Shown here: piece after piece, positions 1 through 7,848 of the stretch
Layout: each line of letters begins with the position of its first letter
Numbering within the stretch: position 1 is the first letter of the stretch
Assembly: GCA_021202015.1 (NCBI GenBank)
Contig: JAJQDV010000018.1
Location: 5,040 to 49,932 of the forward strand
Origin: Clostridiales bacterium
Lineage (GTDB): Bacteria; Bacillota; Clostridia; Lachnospirales; Lachnospiraceae
Reading direction: 5' to 3'
Length of the DNA stretch: 44,893 bases
Position numbers and translations under genes: made by a program
Notes under the pieces: generated by a model
What the model saw: only the letters and a program-made list of their open reading frames with translations
What the model was told of the DNA's origin: nothing
Database searches by the model: none

Positions 1-1
1 T

Positions 2-550
2 TATCAAAAGGTGACCATCACTGAATTTGCAAGCGGCACTACATATTACACGTACGATGCGAGTGGAGACACATATACAGCTGTAGCGGATGGAACAACA
101 TACGATAGTTCAGAAGATTACTATGTAAAAGATCATTATGTGCTTGTAGAGACAATCAGCGGAGCCGATACAAACGTCTTTACATTCACCGGTCTCGATG
201 ACGGCCAGTATAAGCTGGTCGAAACCGTGACGCCGTCCGGCTACAATACCATGGACGACCTCTATTTCAAGGTAGAGGCAACTCACTCGGAAGATCAAAG
301 CGGAAATGCCTATGTGACTCTGACGGTGACTCAGACAGAAGAAGACGGTACCGGTGTGATAACTACGACGCAGCCGTTTAGTGTGACAAACGAAACCGGC
401 ACGATTGCCGCGACGATTATCAATGAATCCGGCTCCTCCCTGCCGGTTACGGGCGGCATCGGCACCACCATTTTCTACATCGTCGGCGGCGTGCTGGTCT
501 GCGGCGCGGTGATTTTACTGGTTACCAGAAGGCGCATGGGCGCGAACTGA
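2..550 (+). CDS. Major pilin / LPXTG surface protein, 5' end cut by window edge
   Basis: This is the C-terminal part of a cell-wall-anchored pilin; the reading frame is open to the left edge, so the true start lies outside the window. The visible part holds an immunoglobulin-like Cna-B/pilin domain whose KLVETVTPSGYN segment matches the E-box that supplies the glutamate of an intramolecular isopeptide bond in sortase pilins. It ends with a sorting signal: LPVTG (codons from 440), a hydrophobic segment and the basic tail RRRMGAN. In the family, sortase cuts between T and G and joins the subunit to the next pilin or to peptidoglycan. The class C sortase gene follows 121 bases downstream, so this is probably the shaft (backbone) subunit. 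It could instead be an ancillary pilin, since the N-terminal polymerisation motif is not visible. Confidence 0.88.
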   Translation, partial: YQKVTITEFASGTTYYTYDASGDTYTAVADGTTYDSSEDYYVKDHYVLVETISGADTNVFTFTGLDDGQYKLVETVTPSGYNTMDDLYFKVEATHSEDQSGNAYVTLTVTQTEEDGTGVITTTQPFSVTNETGTIAATIINESGSSLPVTGGIGTTIFYIVGGVLVCGAVILLVTRRRMGAN

Positions 551-671
551 GACAGGCTGAACACTGACTTTTACACAAAATGGCAAAACATCTGTTCCGG
601 ATTCAGGTGTTCCGGGTCAGGGCGAAGGACGCACAGGTGCCGCGGCGGGCGTGCGGGGAACTCAGGAAGCC

Positions 672-1538
672 ATGAAACACGAAAAAAAAGCGAAAGGGAA
701 AAAGAAGAGCCGGATATGGGCAGTTACTCTGGTGGTTATCCTTGTGGCAGGGATTCTCATTCTGCTATATCCCAGTGTCAGCAACTGGAGCAACCAGCGG
801 GTCCAGACAAGGGCGGTGGCGACCTATGACCAGGCGGTTTCGGAGCTCAGTGAGAAAGATTATTCCGCCATCCTTGCGGCGGCGGAAGCCTACAACCAGA
901 CTCTGGCCGAGGTTGGCAGCGGCAAGGCTCTGGCTCACCCGGAGCTGATCGAGGGGTATGAAGACGCGCTGAACATCACCGGCACCGGCATGATGGGATA
1001 TATCACTATTGAAAAAATCAATGTGGAGCTGCCCATCTACCACGGCACCAGCGACGGCGTACTGCAGATCGCGGTGGGGCACCTTCAGGGAACCAGCCTG
1101 CCGGTCGGCGGCGCGAGTACGCATTGTGTCCTGTCCGCCCACCGGGGCCTGCCGAGCGCCATGCTGTTTACCCGTCTGGACGAGATGGAGGTGGGGGACA
1201 CCTTTACGATCACGGTGCTGGATCAGGTGCTGACTTATGAGGTGGATCAGATTTCCATCGTCCTTCCGGATGAGAGCGAATACCTGTATATCGAGGACGG
1301 GAAGGATTACTGTACGCTGATGACCTGTACGCCTTACGGCATCAACACCCACCGGCTTCTGGTGCGGGGCGTGCGGGTTGACAACGCGGACGGATCGCTG
1401 ATCCATGTGACCGCGGAGGCACGCCAGATCAATACCATGATCGTCGCGGCCGTTGCCGCCGTACCCCTGCTGCTGCTCCTGCTGATCTGCCTGTTCATCC
1501 GCAAACGCCGGAGGAAGAAACAAGGAGGCGAACCATGA
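672..1538 (+). CDS. Class C (pilin-polymerising) sortase
   Basis: Membrane-bound transpeptidase that links pilin subunits into a fibre. With the ATG at 672 the protein has 288 residues: a basic N-terminus, a membrane segment (about 15-34), the catalytic domain, a second C-terminal membrane segment and a basic tail, the two-anchor layout of class C enzymes. The catalytic triad is visible as His157 in LSAHRG, Cys219 in TLMTCTPYG and Arg228 in the HRLLVRG motif. A GTG at 651 in the same frame would add seven residues; the ATG was chosen because the MKHEKK start resembles the family, although the AGGAAG before it is unusually close. The stop codon overlaps the start of the next gene (ATGA), so the two are translationally coupled. 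The pilins on both sides are the likely substrates. Confidence 0.93.
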   Translation: MKHEKKAKGKKKSRIWAVTLVVILVAGILILLYPSVSNWSNQRVQTRAVATYDQAVSELSEKDYSAILAAAEAYNQTLAEVGSGKALAHPELIEGYEDALNITGTGMMGYITIEKINVELPIYHGTSDGVLQIAVGHLQGTSLPVGGASTHCVLSAHRGLPSAMLFTRLDEMEVGDTFTITVLDQVLTYEVDQISIVLPDESEYLYIEDGKDYCTLMTCTPYGINTHRLLVRGVRVDNADGSLIHVTAEARQINTMIVAAVAAVPLLLLLLICLFIRKRRRKKQGGEP

Positions 1539-2404
1539 GGAAACTATTACAGCACATAAGGCGCTGCGGACTGGCTCTGCTGGCTGTGATGCTTTTCCTG
1601 TTTGGCACGGCTCAGCCCGCCTGGGCGGCGAATGTCGCGGATCTGGAATCTGACAGGATGGGTTCTGTCACGCTGACTCTGGCGGACGGCAGCGGAAATA
1701 CGGTTTCCGGCGGGGAAATCAGCATCTATGAGGTGGCCTCCCTGTATATCGACAATGGAAAGGTGGCCTACGCTTATACGGAGCCGTTCCGAAAATACAG
1801 GGCTGCCCTTGACGTCACGGACACTTCTCTGGCGCAAACGCTGGCTCAGTTTGTAGCGGACAGCGGCGTCAGCGGTACGGCTGCTGCTGTGGGGACTGAC
1901 GGCACCGTCATCTTCGAAAATCTGGAGCTTGGCATGTATCTGCTGGTGCAGACTGCCGATTCCAACGAATACGAAACCATCAGCCCCTTTGTGGTCACTG
2001 TGCCCGTCGACAACGATGGCCAATGGGAATACGAGGTGAACGCTACGCCCAAGGTGGTGACCGTGACGGCCACGTCCTCGGAAGATCCCGATGATCCGGA
2101 AGACTCTGAAGAAACCGATCCGGATGAAGATGATTCTGACGAAAATGATCCGGATGAAGATGATTCTGACGGAGATGATCCGGATGAAGAAGATCCTGAC
2201 GATGATGATTCTGATGAAACCGATCCTGGCGGATCATCGGGAACCGATACAGGAACATCAGGAACGGGGACATCAACGGATACGGCCCTGCCCCAGACCG
2301 GACAGCTGTACTGGCCGGTGCCCCTGCTGGCTGCCTGCGGAGTGCTGCTCTTCGCCCTGGGCCGGGTTTTGAAAAATACAGAGAGAAAAGAGCAAACCCT
2401 ATGA
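1535..2404 (+). CDS. Minor (ancillary/basal) pilin with LPQTG signal
   Basis: Secreted cell-wall protein of 289 residues. It starts with a signal peptide (about 1-32, cleavage near AQPAWA), preceded by a good AAGGAGG site. A Cna-B-like domain (about 38-175) contains ELGMYLLVQT, the family's E-box position, where glutamine stands instead of the usual glutamate. Residues about 185-235 form a very acidic linker of repeated Asp/Pro/Glu/Ser units (DPDEDDSD and variants), likely an extended, negatively charged stalk. The sorting signal LPQTG (252-256), a hydrophobic stretch and a basic tail finish the protein. Position between two sortases, size and lack of several stalk domains suggest a minor or base pilin. 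Start and stop overlap the neighbouring sortase genes by four bases. Confidence 0.88.
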   Translation: MRKLLQHIRRCGLALLAVMLFLFGTAQPAWAANVADLESDRMGSVTLTLADGSGNTVSGGEISIYEVASLYIDNGKVAYAYTEPFRKYRAALDVTDTSLAQTLAQFVADSGVSGTAAAVGTDGTVIFENLELGMYLLVQTADSNEYETISPFVVTVPVDNDGQWEYEVNATPKVVTVTATSSEDPDDPEDSEETDPDEDDSDENDPDEDDSDGDDPDEEDPDDDDSDETDPGGSSGTDTGTSGTGTSTDTALPQTGQLYWPVPLLAACGVLLFALGRVLKNTERKEQTL

Positions 2405-3033
2405 GGAAAAAACTCGGCACCGCCTGCATGGCGCTGGGGCTCGTGCTCCTGCTTGCCGCTGCCGCTTTGCTCGCTTATAACCGATGGGACGACTGGCGGG
2501 CCGGACAGTCGGTAGCCGGGATCCAGGACGCCCTGGAGGCGGCGGAGGAGGAATACTCCGACAGCAGCGGAATTCGCGGGGATGGGGAAGACATTTCCGG
2601 AGATGGGCAGGATATTATTGAAGACGGGGAAATGAACTCTATAGAGATTGACGGTTACGGATACATCGGTACCCTGTCAATTCCAAGCTACGGGCTGGAG
2701 CTTCCCGTCATGGCGGAGTGGAGTTATCCGGGGCTGAAAATCGCCCCCGGCCGCTATTCCGGATCCGTGTGGAACAGCGACCTGATCATTTGCGGGCATA
2801 ACTATACAAGGCATTTCGGCAACCTGAGAAACCTGGAGCCGGGTGATACGCTGTATTTTACAGATGTAAACGGAAACGTGTTTTATTACGAAGTGGAAGA
2901 AACAGTTATTCTTCGACCCACGGATGTGGAAGAGATGATGAGCCGGGAATCCGGCGGGTGGGATCTGACGCTGTTTACCTGTACCATCGGGGGACAGACG
3001 CGTGTGACCGTCCGGTGCAGCCGTACAGACTGA
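2401..3033 (+). CDS. Second sortase of the pilus locus (class uncertain)
   Basis: A 210-residue sortase with an N-terminal membrane anchor (about 8-26) and no C-terminal membrane segment, unlike the class C enzyme upstream. The triad is visible: His133 in ICGHNY, Cys194 in TLFTC, and Arg201 or Arg205 in TRVTVRC. Between anchor and catalytic domain is a Gly/Asp-rich, acidic spacer (about 50-80). Together with the gene order this suggests it anchors the finished pilus, or handles a different substrate such as the adhesin downstream; that role is inference. The class (B- or D-like) cannot be assigned by eye. It overlaps the pilin gene before it by ATGA. A degenerate copy of its last codons lies 67 bases downstream. 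Confidence 0.87.
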   Translation: MRKKLGTACMALGLVLLLAAAALLAYNRWDDWRAGQSVAGIQDALEAAEEEYSDSSGIRGDGEDISGDGQDIIEDGEMNSIEIDGYGYIGTLSIPSYGLELPVMAEWSYPGLKIAPGRYSGSVWNSDLIICGHNYTRHFGNLRNLEPGDTLYFTDVNGNVFYYEVEETVILRPTDVEEMMSRESGGWDLTLFTCTIGGQTRVTVRCSRTD

Positions 3034-3070
3034 ACGGATAAATGTTTTGTACGAGATTGAAAAACCCGGA

Positions 3071-3104
3071 GTGACTGTCCGGCGCAGCCGGACAGAATGA
3101 ACGG
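3071..3104 (+). repeat. Degenerate copy of the 3' end of the sortase gene
   Basis: Bases 3071-3104 match 3004-3037, the end of the sortase gene, at about 30 of 34 positions. Read in the corresponding frame the copy gives VTVRRSRTE followed by a stop, against VTVRCSRTD and stop in the intact gene. It looks like the last remnant of a second, deleted sortase, or a short local duplication. The rest of the 3034-3246 gap holds only GC-rich sequence and the ribosome binding site of the adhesin. Confidence 0.75.
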
Positions 3105-3246
3105 TCAGAGCGTCCGGGAGACAGTGATTTGCGTCGGGTGTCCCCGGCGGACGCGGGCGGCGGCTCGGGTTCCGGTCTCACGGACGGGAGCTTACAGGGT
3201 GGCCCCGGCGGACAGAATACCGGAATGAAGGCAGAGGTGAGGGCTT

Positions 3247-6200
3247 ATGAAAAACATAGTGAATATCTATGTAGAAAAATTCATAGCGAATCATCGGAAG
3301 ACACGGCGGGTCGCCTCTCTGCTTCTGGTGCTTGCACTGCTGGTTGCTGTCGGTGTTTTCTGGCAGCTTCATTCTACAGGTATTGCCCTGACGAACGAGA
3401 CTTATTGCGGCCTGGAGGAGCATACCCACAGCGAAGGCTGTTATGAAGAAGTGCTGGTCTGCGGTCTGGAGGAGGACGACAGCCATACGCATGACGAGTC
3501 CTGCTACGAGGAGCAGCTCGTGTGCGGGATGGAAGAGCATACACACACAATCGCGTGTATGAGCGATGAGACTGCCGATGTGGAAACCGCCGACGACTGG
3601 GAAGCGACGCTTCCTGTCCTGACCGGCGTATGGCCGGAGGATGTATCCGAGGTCGCTGAAAGCCAGCTCGGATATACAGAAAGCACGGATAATTTCATTC
3701 TGGATGAGGACGGCGTGACCTGCAGGGGCTACACCCGCTATGGCGCCTGGGCGGGAAATGAATACGGCGGCTGGGATGCCATGTTCGCGTCCTTCTGCCT
3801 GTATTACGCGGGTGTTCCTGCAGAGACTATCCCGGAATCTACCGGCGCCTATGCCTGGTCGGTGAAGCTTTCGGAGGCCGGGCTTTATGAGGATGCCTCC
3901 GATGATTATCTGCCGGAGTCCGGTGATCTGGTGTTTTTTGATCACAGCGGCGACGGAAAGGTTGACGCCGTCGGCGTGATCACCGCCGTCTCTGACACCG
4001 GCATGACCGTCATCGAGGGCGACAGCAATGATACCGTCGAAGAAAACATCTATGAAATCGGCAGCGCCGCCGGTTATGTGGACATCAGCGCCGCGTATGA
4101 CGATTATACAGGAAACGATGAGACGGGATCTGAAGCGGAGTCCGAAGGAACATCCGGGGCAGAATCCGAAGCGGAGGCCGAAGAGGAATCCGCCGCGGAA
4201 ACGGAAACCTATACTGCCGCTGACGGGGATGCGGACATCACGGTGACCGCCCCCGCAGGCGCACTGCCGGAGGGCGCGGAGCTCTCGGTGACACTCTATG
4301 ACGAGGACAGTGACGCCTACACAGCTGCCGGAGAGACCGTAAACTACGATGCGGATGATGAAGACACCGGCCTGGCCGCTATGGATATCTCCTTTTATCT
4401 GGACGGAGAAGAAGTTGAACCGTCTGAGACCGTCACGGTCAGCATCGACGGCTCCGCGCTGCTCCCGGATGAGGCGGACGCCTCCACCATCGAGGTGCAG
4501 CACCTGACCGAGACCGAGGACGGGGTGGAAGCCGCGTTGGTTGCGGATGCCGACAGGGGTGTGGATACCGATACCGTGACGATTGAGTTTGAGGTGGAAA
4601 GCTTCTCGACGTTTACAATCACGTGGAGTACCGGAAATGGCCCACAGCAATATTCCACAAGCATCACAGCCACGACGTATCTCTACGGTACGAGCAGTAC
4701 CATAGGAAGCGGCAGCACGTCTCTGACCGGCACATCCGGGACGGCGTTTGACCTGACGAGCAGCAATTCTGATCTGGATATCGACGGGTATACCCTGATC
4801 AGTGCCGATGTGACGTATAATGGGACGACATATAGCGATGTGACCGCCGTGACCGTGACGATCAGCCGAAACGGTAACAGGACTACTTATACATATTCCT
4901 ATACGGACAGCACGGGAACAACGACGCAGTTATATTCCGGAACCAGTTCTCAGACGGTCACCGTTTCCCTTTATTATGTCGAAGAGGCGGGAATCACCAT
5001 TTCCGGTACCGGTTCAGACAGCGAAGGATATACACTGACGGCGGCAACGGCCGGAAGCTATACCTATACAGATCCGGTGTGGAGCATTGACGACAGTTCT
5101 CTGGCGGAACTGATTGTAAATGACGACGGCACGGTTACCGTGAACTGGACCGAAGATGCCACTGAGGGGAATAGTATAACGGTGACTGTGACAAGCACCT
5201 ATACCGATTATCTTGGTGAGACGATGACTGTCACCGACACCTATACACTGACCAACGGCACGGTAGCGGTCACCATCCATACCACCTATGGAACGAACGC
5301 ATCAACCGCAGCCGGGGCAAGCGTTGCCCTCCTCGACGCGTATGGAAACATTGTGGCCTCCGGCACGACAGACAGTAACGGGGATGTGACATTCAATGTA
5401 CCGGCGGGGACATATACCGTTGAAGCGACGTACTATACCACCACAAGCAGTGGCTCTGGCGGGTCAGGAGGCGGTCAGTCACAGTCGTCTTCAACGGGAT
5501 ACAGCTACAGCGGCAGCCTGACAGTCTCCGCGGAGACAACGGAAATAACGGAAACCGTGAACCTGACAGCGGACACAAATTCTCCTTATGATCACGTAGA
5601 TATTAAAGTGGAGGGCACCTATTCGCTGACGATAGAGACGGATGACGGCACTACGAATATAACATTAACTACCTATGCGTATTCTGGAAGCAGCTTTACC
5701 GTGACGCTTCCTGACGGAACCGTTCTTTCCGGCACCGCGGAATACAGCGATTCTGAGTCGGAATATCGGTTGACCGATCAGGTGATCAGCAGCAGTTGGG
5801 ATAATGATGACGATTACGGAAAGTTTTCGCTGGATGTTTCGATTCTGGTTTCATTGAGCGCTTTGAGTGAAGCCGGGCTGAGCGATAGTGAGATAGAAAG
5901 TATTTTCGGGGTAAGCCTGGAGGATGGATCGGATGATCTGATAAACTATACGAGTGAAACCAACGGCGTACCTGCGGGAACTTATATCATTGTTGAAGTG
6001 AACGGTTACCACCCGGACAAAAATAAATGTGAAGGAACCGAGGGGCGGAATAAGGGCTATGATTTTGAAATAGATCTGTCGTCCGCACTGACCTACCTGA
6101 CCGACCAGCTTATGGTCTATAAATACGTGGTGGATGAGGACGGCAAAATCATCGAAGACGACACGTCGTTTACTTTTACTTTGACGAAGTCAGATGACAG

Positions 6201-6930
6201 CAGCGTAAAAAAAACAACGAGCCTGATCAGCGGTCAAAACTACACTTTTTCCGATATTGAGGCAGGATATTATTATATTACGGAGTCTGCCGCGGACGGT
6301 TATGCCCCGGTGACACTGGACGAAAACGGAAGCATTTCAGATGCGGGATATGTCCAATATATTCAGTCACAGACAAAGGCAAATGGCACAATCCCCACCG
6401 TAACCTTCTATAATCTGAAGATGGAGACGGTTGGCGCCGTCACATTGAAGAAGACCGTGGATGAGGATGGCGCGTACGGAACCTACTCCGAAGACACATT
6501 TACCTTTCTGCTTTACACAGGTGACGATACGGCAGGCTACACGCTGGTGGTTGATCTCGACGAAATCAACATAACCGCTGATGAAGGCACAGACTTCTAC
6601 CTGGCGGAGGACACCTACACCATCGTGGAGTTGGGCAGTACCCTGGCAGGCAACGATGCACAGACCGTGTCCATCAACGGCACGACGCTGACAAGGGTGG
6701 TTGCCGGGGAAGACGACCTTTATGGGCTGGATGAGGGCACAGTCTACTACGTGGGGACCATCACTGTTACCGCCGGCAGTACGCTGACCTACACGGCAAC
6801 CAATACCTATGTTGCCGGTTATACGATGCCCCTGACGGGAGGGATCGGTATCTGGCCATATACGCTGATCGGCCTGGCTCTCTGCGGCATCGCAGTTGTA
6901 TTACTTTACCGTCGCAGGAGAATTTGCTGA
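3247..6930 (+). CDS. Large LPXTG-type surface adhesin with CHHC repeats, CHAP-like domain and Cna-B domains
   Basis: A 1227-residue wall-anchored protein, probably the tip adhesin of the pilus or a co-expressed adhesin. In order: a long signal/membrane segment (about 20-45); three Cys-x4(or 7)-His-x-His-x3-Cys modules (54-104); a CHAP-like fold (about 130-285) with Asp177 and Ala241 where the catalytic Cys and His of active members would be expected; an acidic Glu/Ala/Ser linker (about 290-325); Thr/Ser-rich Ig-like domains (about 330-780); a Gly/Ser-rich insert near 735-755; and C-terminal Cna-B-like domains (about 1000-1190), one with an YYITES E-box. The end is MPLTGG (1194-1199), a hydrophobic segment and RRRRIC, a sorting signal with Met for Leu. 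A ribosome binding site (GAGGTGAGG) precedes the ATG. No terminator is evident after the gene. Confidence 0.88.
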   Translation: MKNIVNIYVEKFIANHRKTRRVASLLLVLALLVAVGVFWQLHSTGIALTNETYCGLEEHTHSEGCYEEVLVCGLEEDDSHTHDESCYEEQLVCGMEEHTHTIACMSDETADVETADDWEATLPVLTGVWPEDVSEVAESQLGYTESTDNFILDEDGVTCRGYTRYGAWAGNEYGGWDAMFASFCLYYAGVPAETIPESTGAYAWSVKLSEAGLYEDASDDYLPESGDLVFFDHSGDGKVDAVGVITAVSDTGMTVIEGDSNDTVEENIYEIGSAAGYVDISAAYDDYTGNDETGSEAESEGTSGAESEAEAEEESAAETETYTAADGDADITVTAPAGALPEGAELSVTLYDEDSDAYTAAGETVNYDADDEDTGLAAMDISFYLDGEEVEPSETVTVSIDGSALLPDEADASTIEVQHLTETEDGVEAALVADADRGVDTDTVTIEFEVESFSTFTITWSTGNGPQQYSTSITATTYLYGTSSTIGSGSTSLTGTSGTAFDLTSSNSDLDIDGYTLISADVTYNGTTYSDVTAVTVTISRNGNRTTYTYSYTDSTGTTTQLYSGTSSQTVTVSLYYVEEAGITISGTGSDSEGYTLTAATAGSYTYTDPVWSIDDSSLAELIVNDDGTVTVNWTEDATEGNSITVTVTSTYTDYLGETMTVTDTYTLTNGTVAVTIHTTYGTNASTAAGASVALLDAYGNIVASGTTDSNGDVTFNVPAGTYTVEATYYTTTSSGSGGSGGGQSQSSSTGYSYSGSLTVSAETTEITETVNLTADTNSPYDHVDIKVEGTYSLTIETDDGTTNITLTTYAYSGSSFTVTLPDGTVLSGTAEYSDSESEYRLTDQVISSSWDNDDDYGKFSLDVSILVSLSALSEAGLSDSEIESIFGVSLEDGSDDLINYTSETNGVPAGTYIIVEVNGYHPDKNKCEGTEGRNKGYDFEIDLSSALTYLTDQLMVYKYVVDEDGKIIEDDTSFTFTLTKSDDSSVKKTTSLISGQNYTFSDIEAGYYYITESAADGYAPVTLDENGSISDAGYVQYIQSQTKANGTIPTVTFYNLKMETVGAVTLKKTVDEDGAYGTYSEDTFTFLLYTGDDTAGYTLVVDLDEINITADEGTDFYLAEDTYTIVELGSTLAGNDAQTVSINGTTLTRVVAGEDDLYGLDEGTVYYVGTITVTAGSTLTYTATNTYVAGYTMPLTGGIGIWPYTLIGLALCGIAVVLLYRRRRIC
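3406..3558 (+). repeat. Triple CHHC repeat in adhesin N-terminus
   Basis: Three consecutive modules in the encoded protein keep the same order: C54-H59-H61-C65, C72-H80-H82-C86 and C93-H98-H100-C104. They are joined by CYEE(V/Q)LVCG(L/M)EE linkers. The spacing would suit a metal site per module or disulfides, but no function is established here. Confidence 0.85.
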
Positions 6931-7260
6931 TTGCACGAAGGAAAATTAAGATACGAACGAAAACGTCAAAAAGAGCAAATAAATACGTACAAGCGACTCA
7001 AATATCCCCGGCGACAGAATCAATCGCTGAATCCCCGTCTATTCAGAATCTTGCAATTACGGATTTATAATGTTATTATGGTATACAAAAACAGGAAGTT
7101 CAAGGCGCTTGCGGCAGAGAACTTCGTAAGTTAACGGGCAGTCGGTTTCGCTGCGGATATATTATGGGAACCTGCTTCGCAGGCTTTTATCGTCAGTTGC
7201 TTACGCAGCTTCCGATAAGATATATTACCGGGAACATTCTCCCGATAATTTTAGCATGAG
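6931..7260. other. Intergenic region with several short hairpins
   Basis: 330 bases without a convincing gene. It holds a candidate promoter (7051-7079) and then a run of short inverted repeats: AACTT/AAGTT (7120-7132), CCTGC/GCAGG (7171-7183), TTATCG/CGATAA (7187-7218) and CGGGA/TCCCG (7229-7244). GATATATTA followed by GGGAAC occurs twice, near 7156 and 7219. A 67-codon open frame from a TTG at 6931 has no ribosome binding site or recognisable product. Confidence 0.6.
7051..7079 (+). promoter_or_regulatory. Candidate sigma-A promoter for the folate operon
   Basis: A -35 like TTGCAA (7051-7056) and a -10 like TATTAT (7074-7079) are separated by 17 bases. It lies about 180 bases before the cyclo-ligase gene, so the transcript would have a long leader that includes the hairpin cluster. 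Confidence 0.45.
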
Positions 7261-7848
7261 ATGACGAAAAAACAGGAAATCAGAAAACAATTTAAAAAAT
7301 TGCGTGATGAGATGCTTCCTGCTCAGGTGGAGGCTCTCTCCGCGCGCATCTGCGAGAATATCATCCGGAGCCGGCTGTTTGAGTCGGCTCATGTTTTGTA
7401 CGCATATTATCCGCTCGGAAACGAGGCCGATGTCCGACCGGTTGTGCTTGAGGCGTGGCAGAGGGGGAAGCGTGTGGCGTTCCCGAAGGTTTTCGGGGAG
7501 GAAATGCGTTTTTTTGAGGTCAGCGGATTTGAGGAGCTTTCGGCGGGTGCCTTTGGAGTGATGGAGCCGCCGGAGGAACATCCGGTGGACTGGAGACGCG
7601 GGCAAAGCGCTCTTGTTCTGACGCCGGGCGTGGCCTTTGACCGCGGAGTGAACCGTATGGGCTTCGGAAAGGGGTATTATGACCGGCACTTTTCCGGATT
7701 GCATGACTGCGTGTTGCTGGGCGTGGCCTATGATCTGCAGGTGGTTGACCGGCTGCCGACGGAAGAGTTCGATGTGAAGCTGCCTCGCCTGGTCACGGAG
7801 GAAAAACTGTTCATTTGTAATGAAATCCCGGGAGGATTCCCAAAATGA
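7261..7848 (+). CDS. 5-formyltetrahydrofolate cyclo-ligase
   Basis: Converts 5-formyl-THF and ATP to 5,10-methenyl-THF, salvaging the storage form of folate in the cytoplasm. The 195-residue length fits the family. The N-terminus MTKKQEIRKQFKKLRDEM and the hallmark GVAFDRGVNRMGFGKGYYDR loop, which binds nucleotide and substrate, are clear. The start has only a weak ribosome binding site; an upstream ATG in another frame runs directly into a stop. The gene overlaps folC by ATGA, and its product feeds the same one-carbon pool that FolC polyglutamylates, which supports an operon. The family is called yqgN or MTHFS in different organisms, so no symbol is assigned. Confidence 0.94.
   Translation: MTKKQEIRKQFKKLRDEMLPAQVEALSARICENIIRSRLFESAHVLYAYYPLGNEADVRPVVLEAWQRGKRVAFPKVFGEEMRFFEVSGFEELSAGAFGVMEPPEEHPVDWRRGQSALVLTPGVAFDRGVNRMGFGKGYYDRHFSGLHDCVLLGVAYDLQVVDRLPTEEFDVKLPRLVTEEKLFICNEIPGGFPK

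Noticed and set aside
6931-7134. 67-codon open frame starting with TTG after the adhesin gene
   Set aside because: No ribosome binding site, odd composition and no recognisable product; it overlaps a candidate promoter.
7120-7250. Tetrahydrofolate riboswitch before the cyclo-ligase gene
   Set aside because: The position is attractive, but the hairpins do not match the known THF riboswitch consensus as I remember it.
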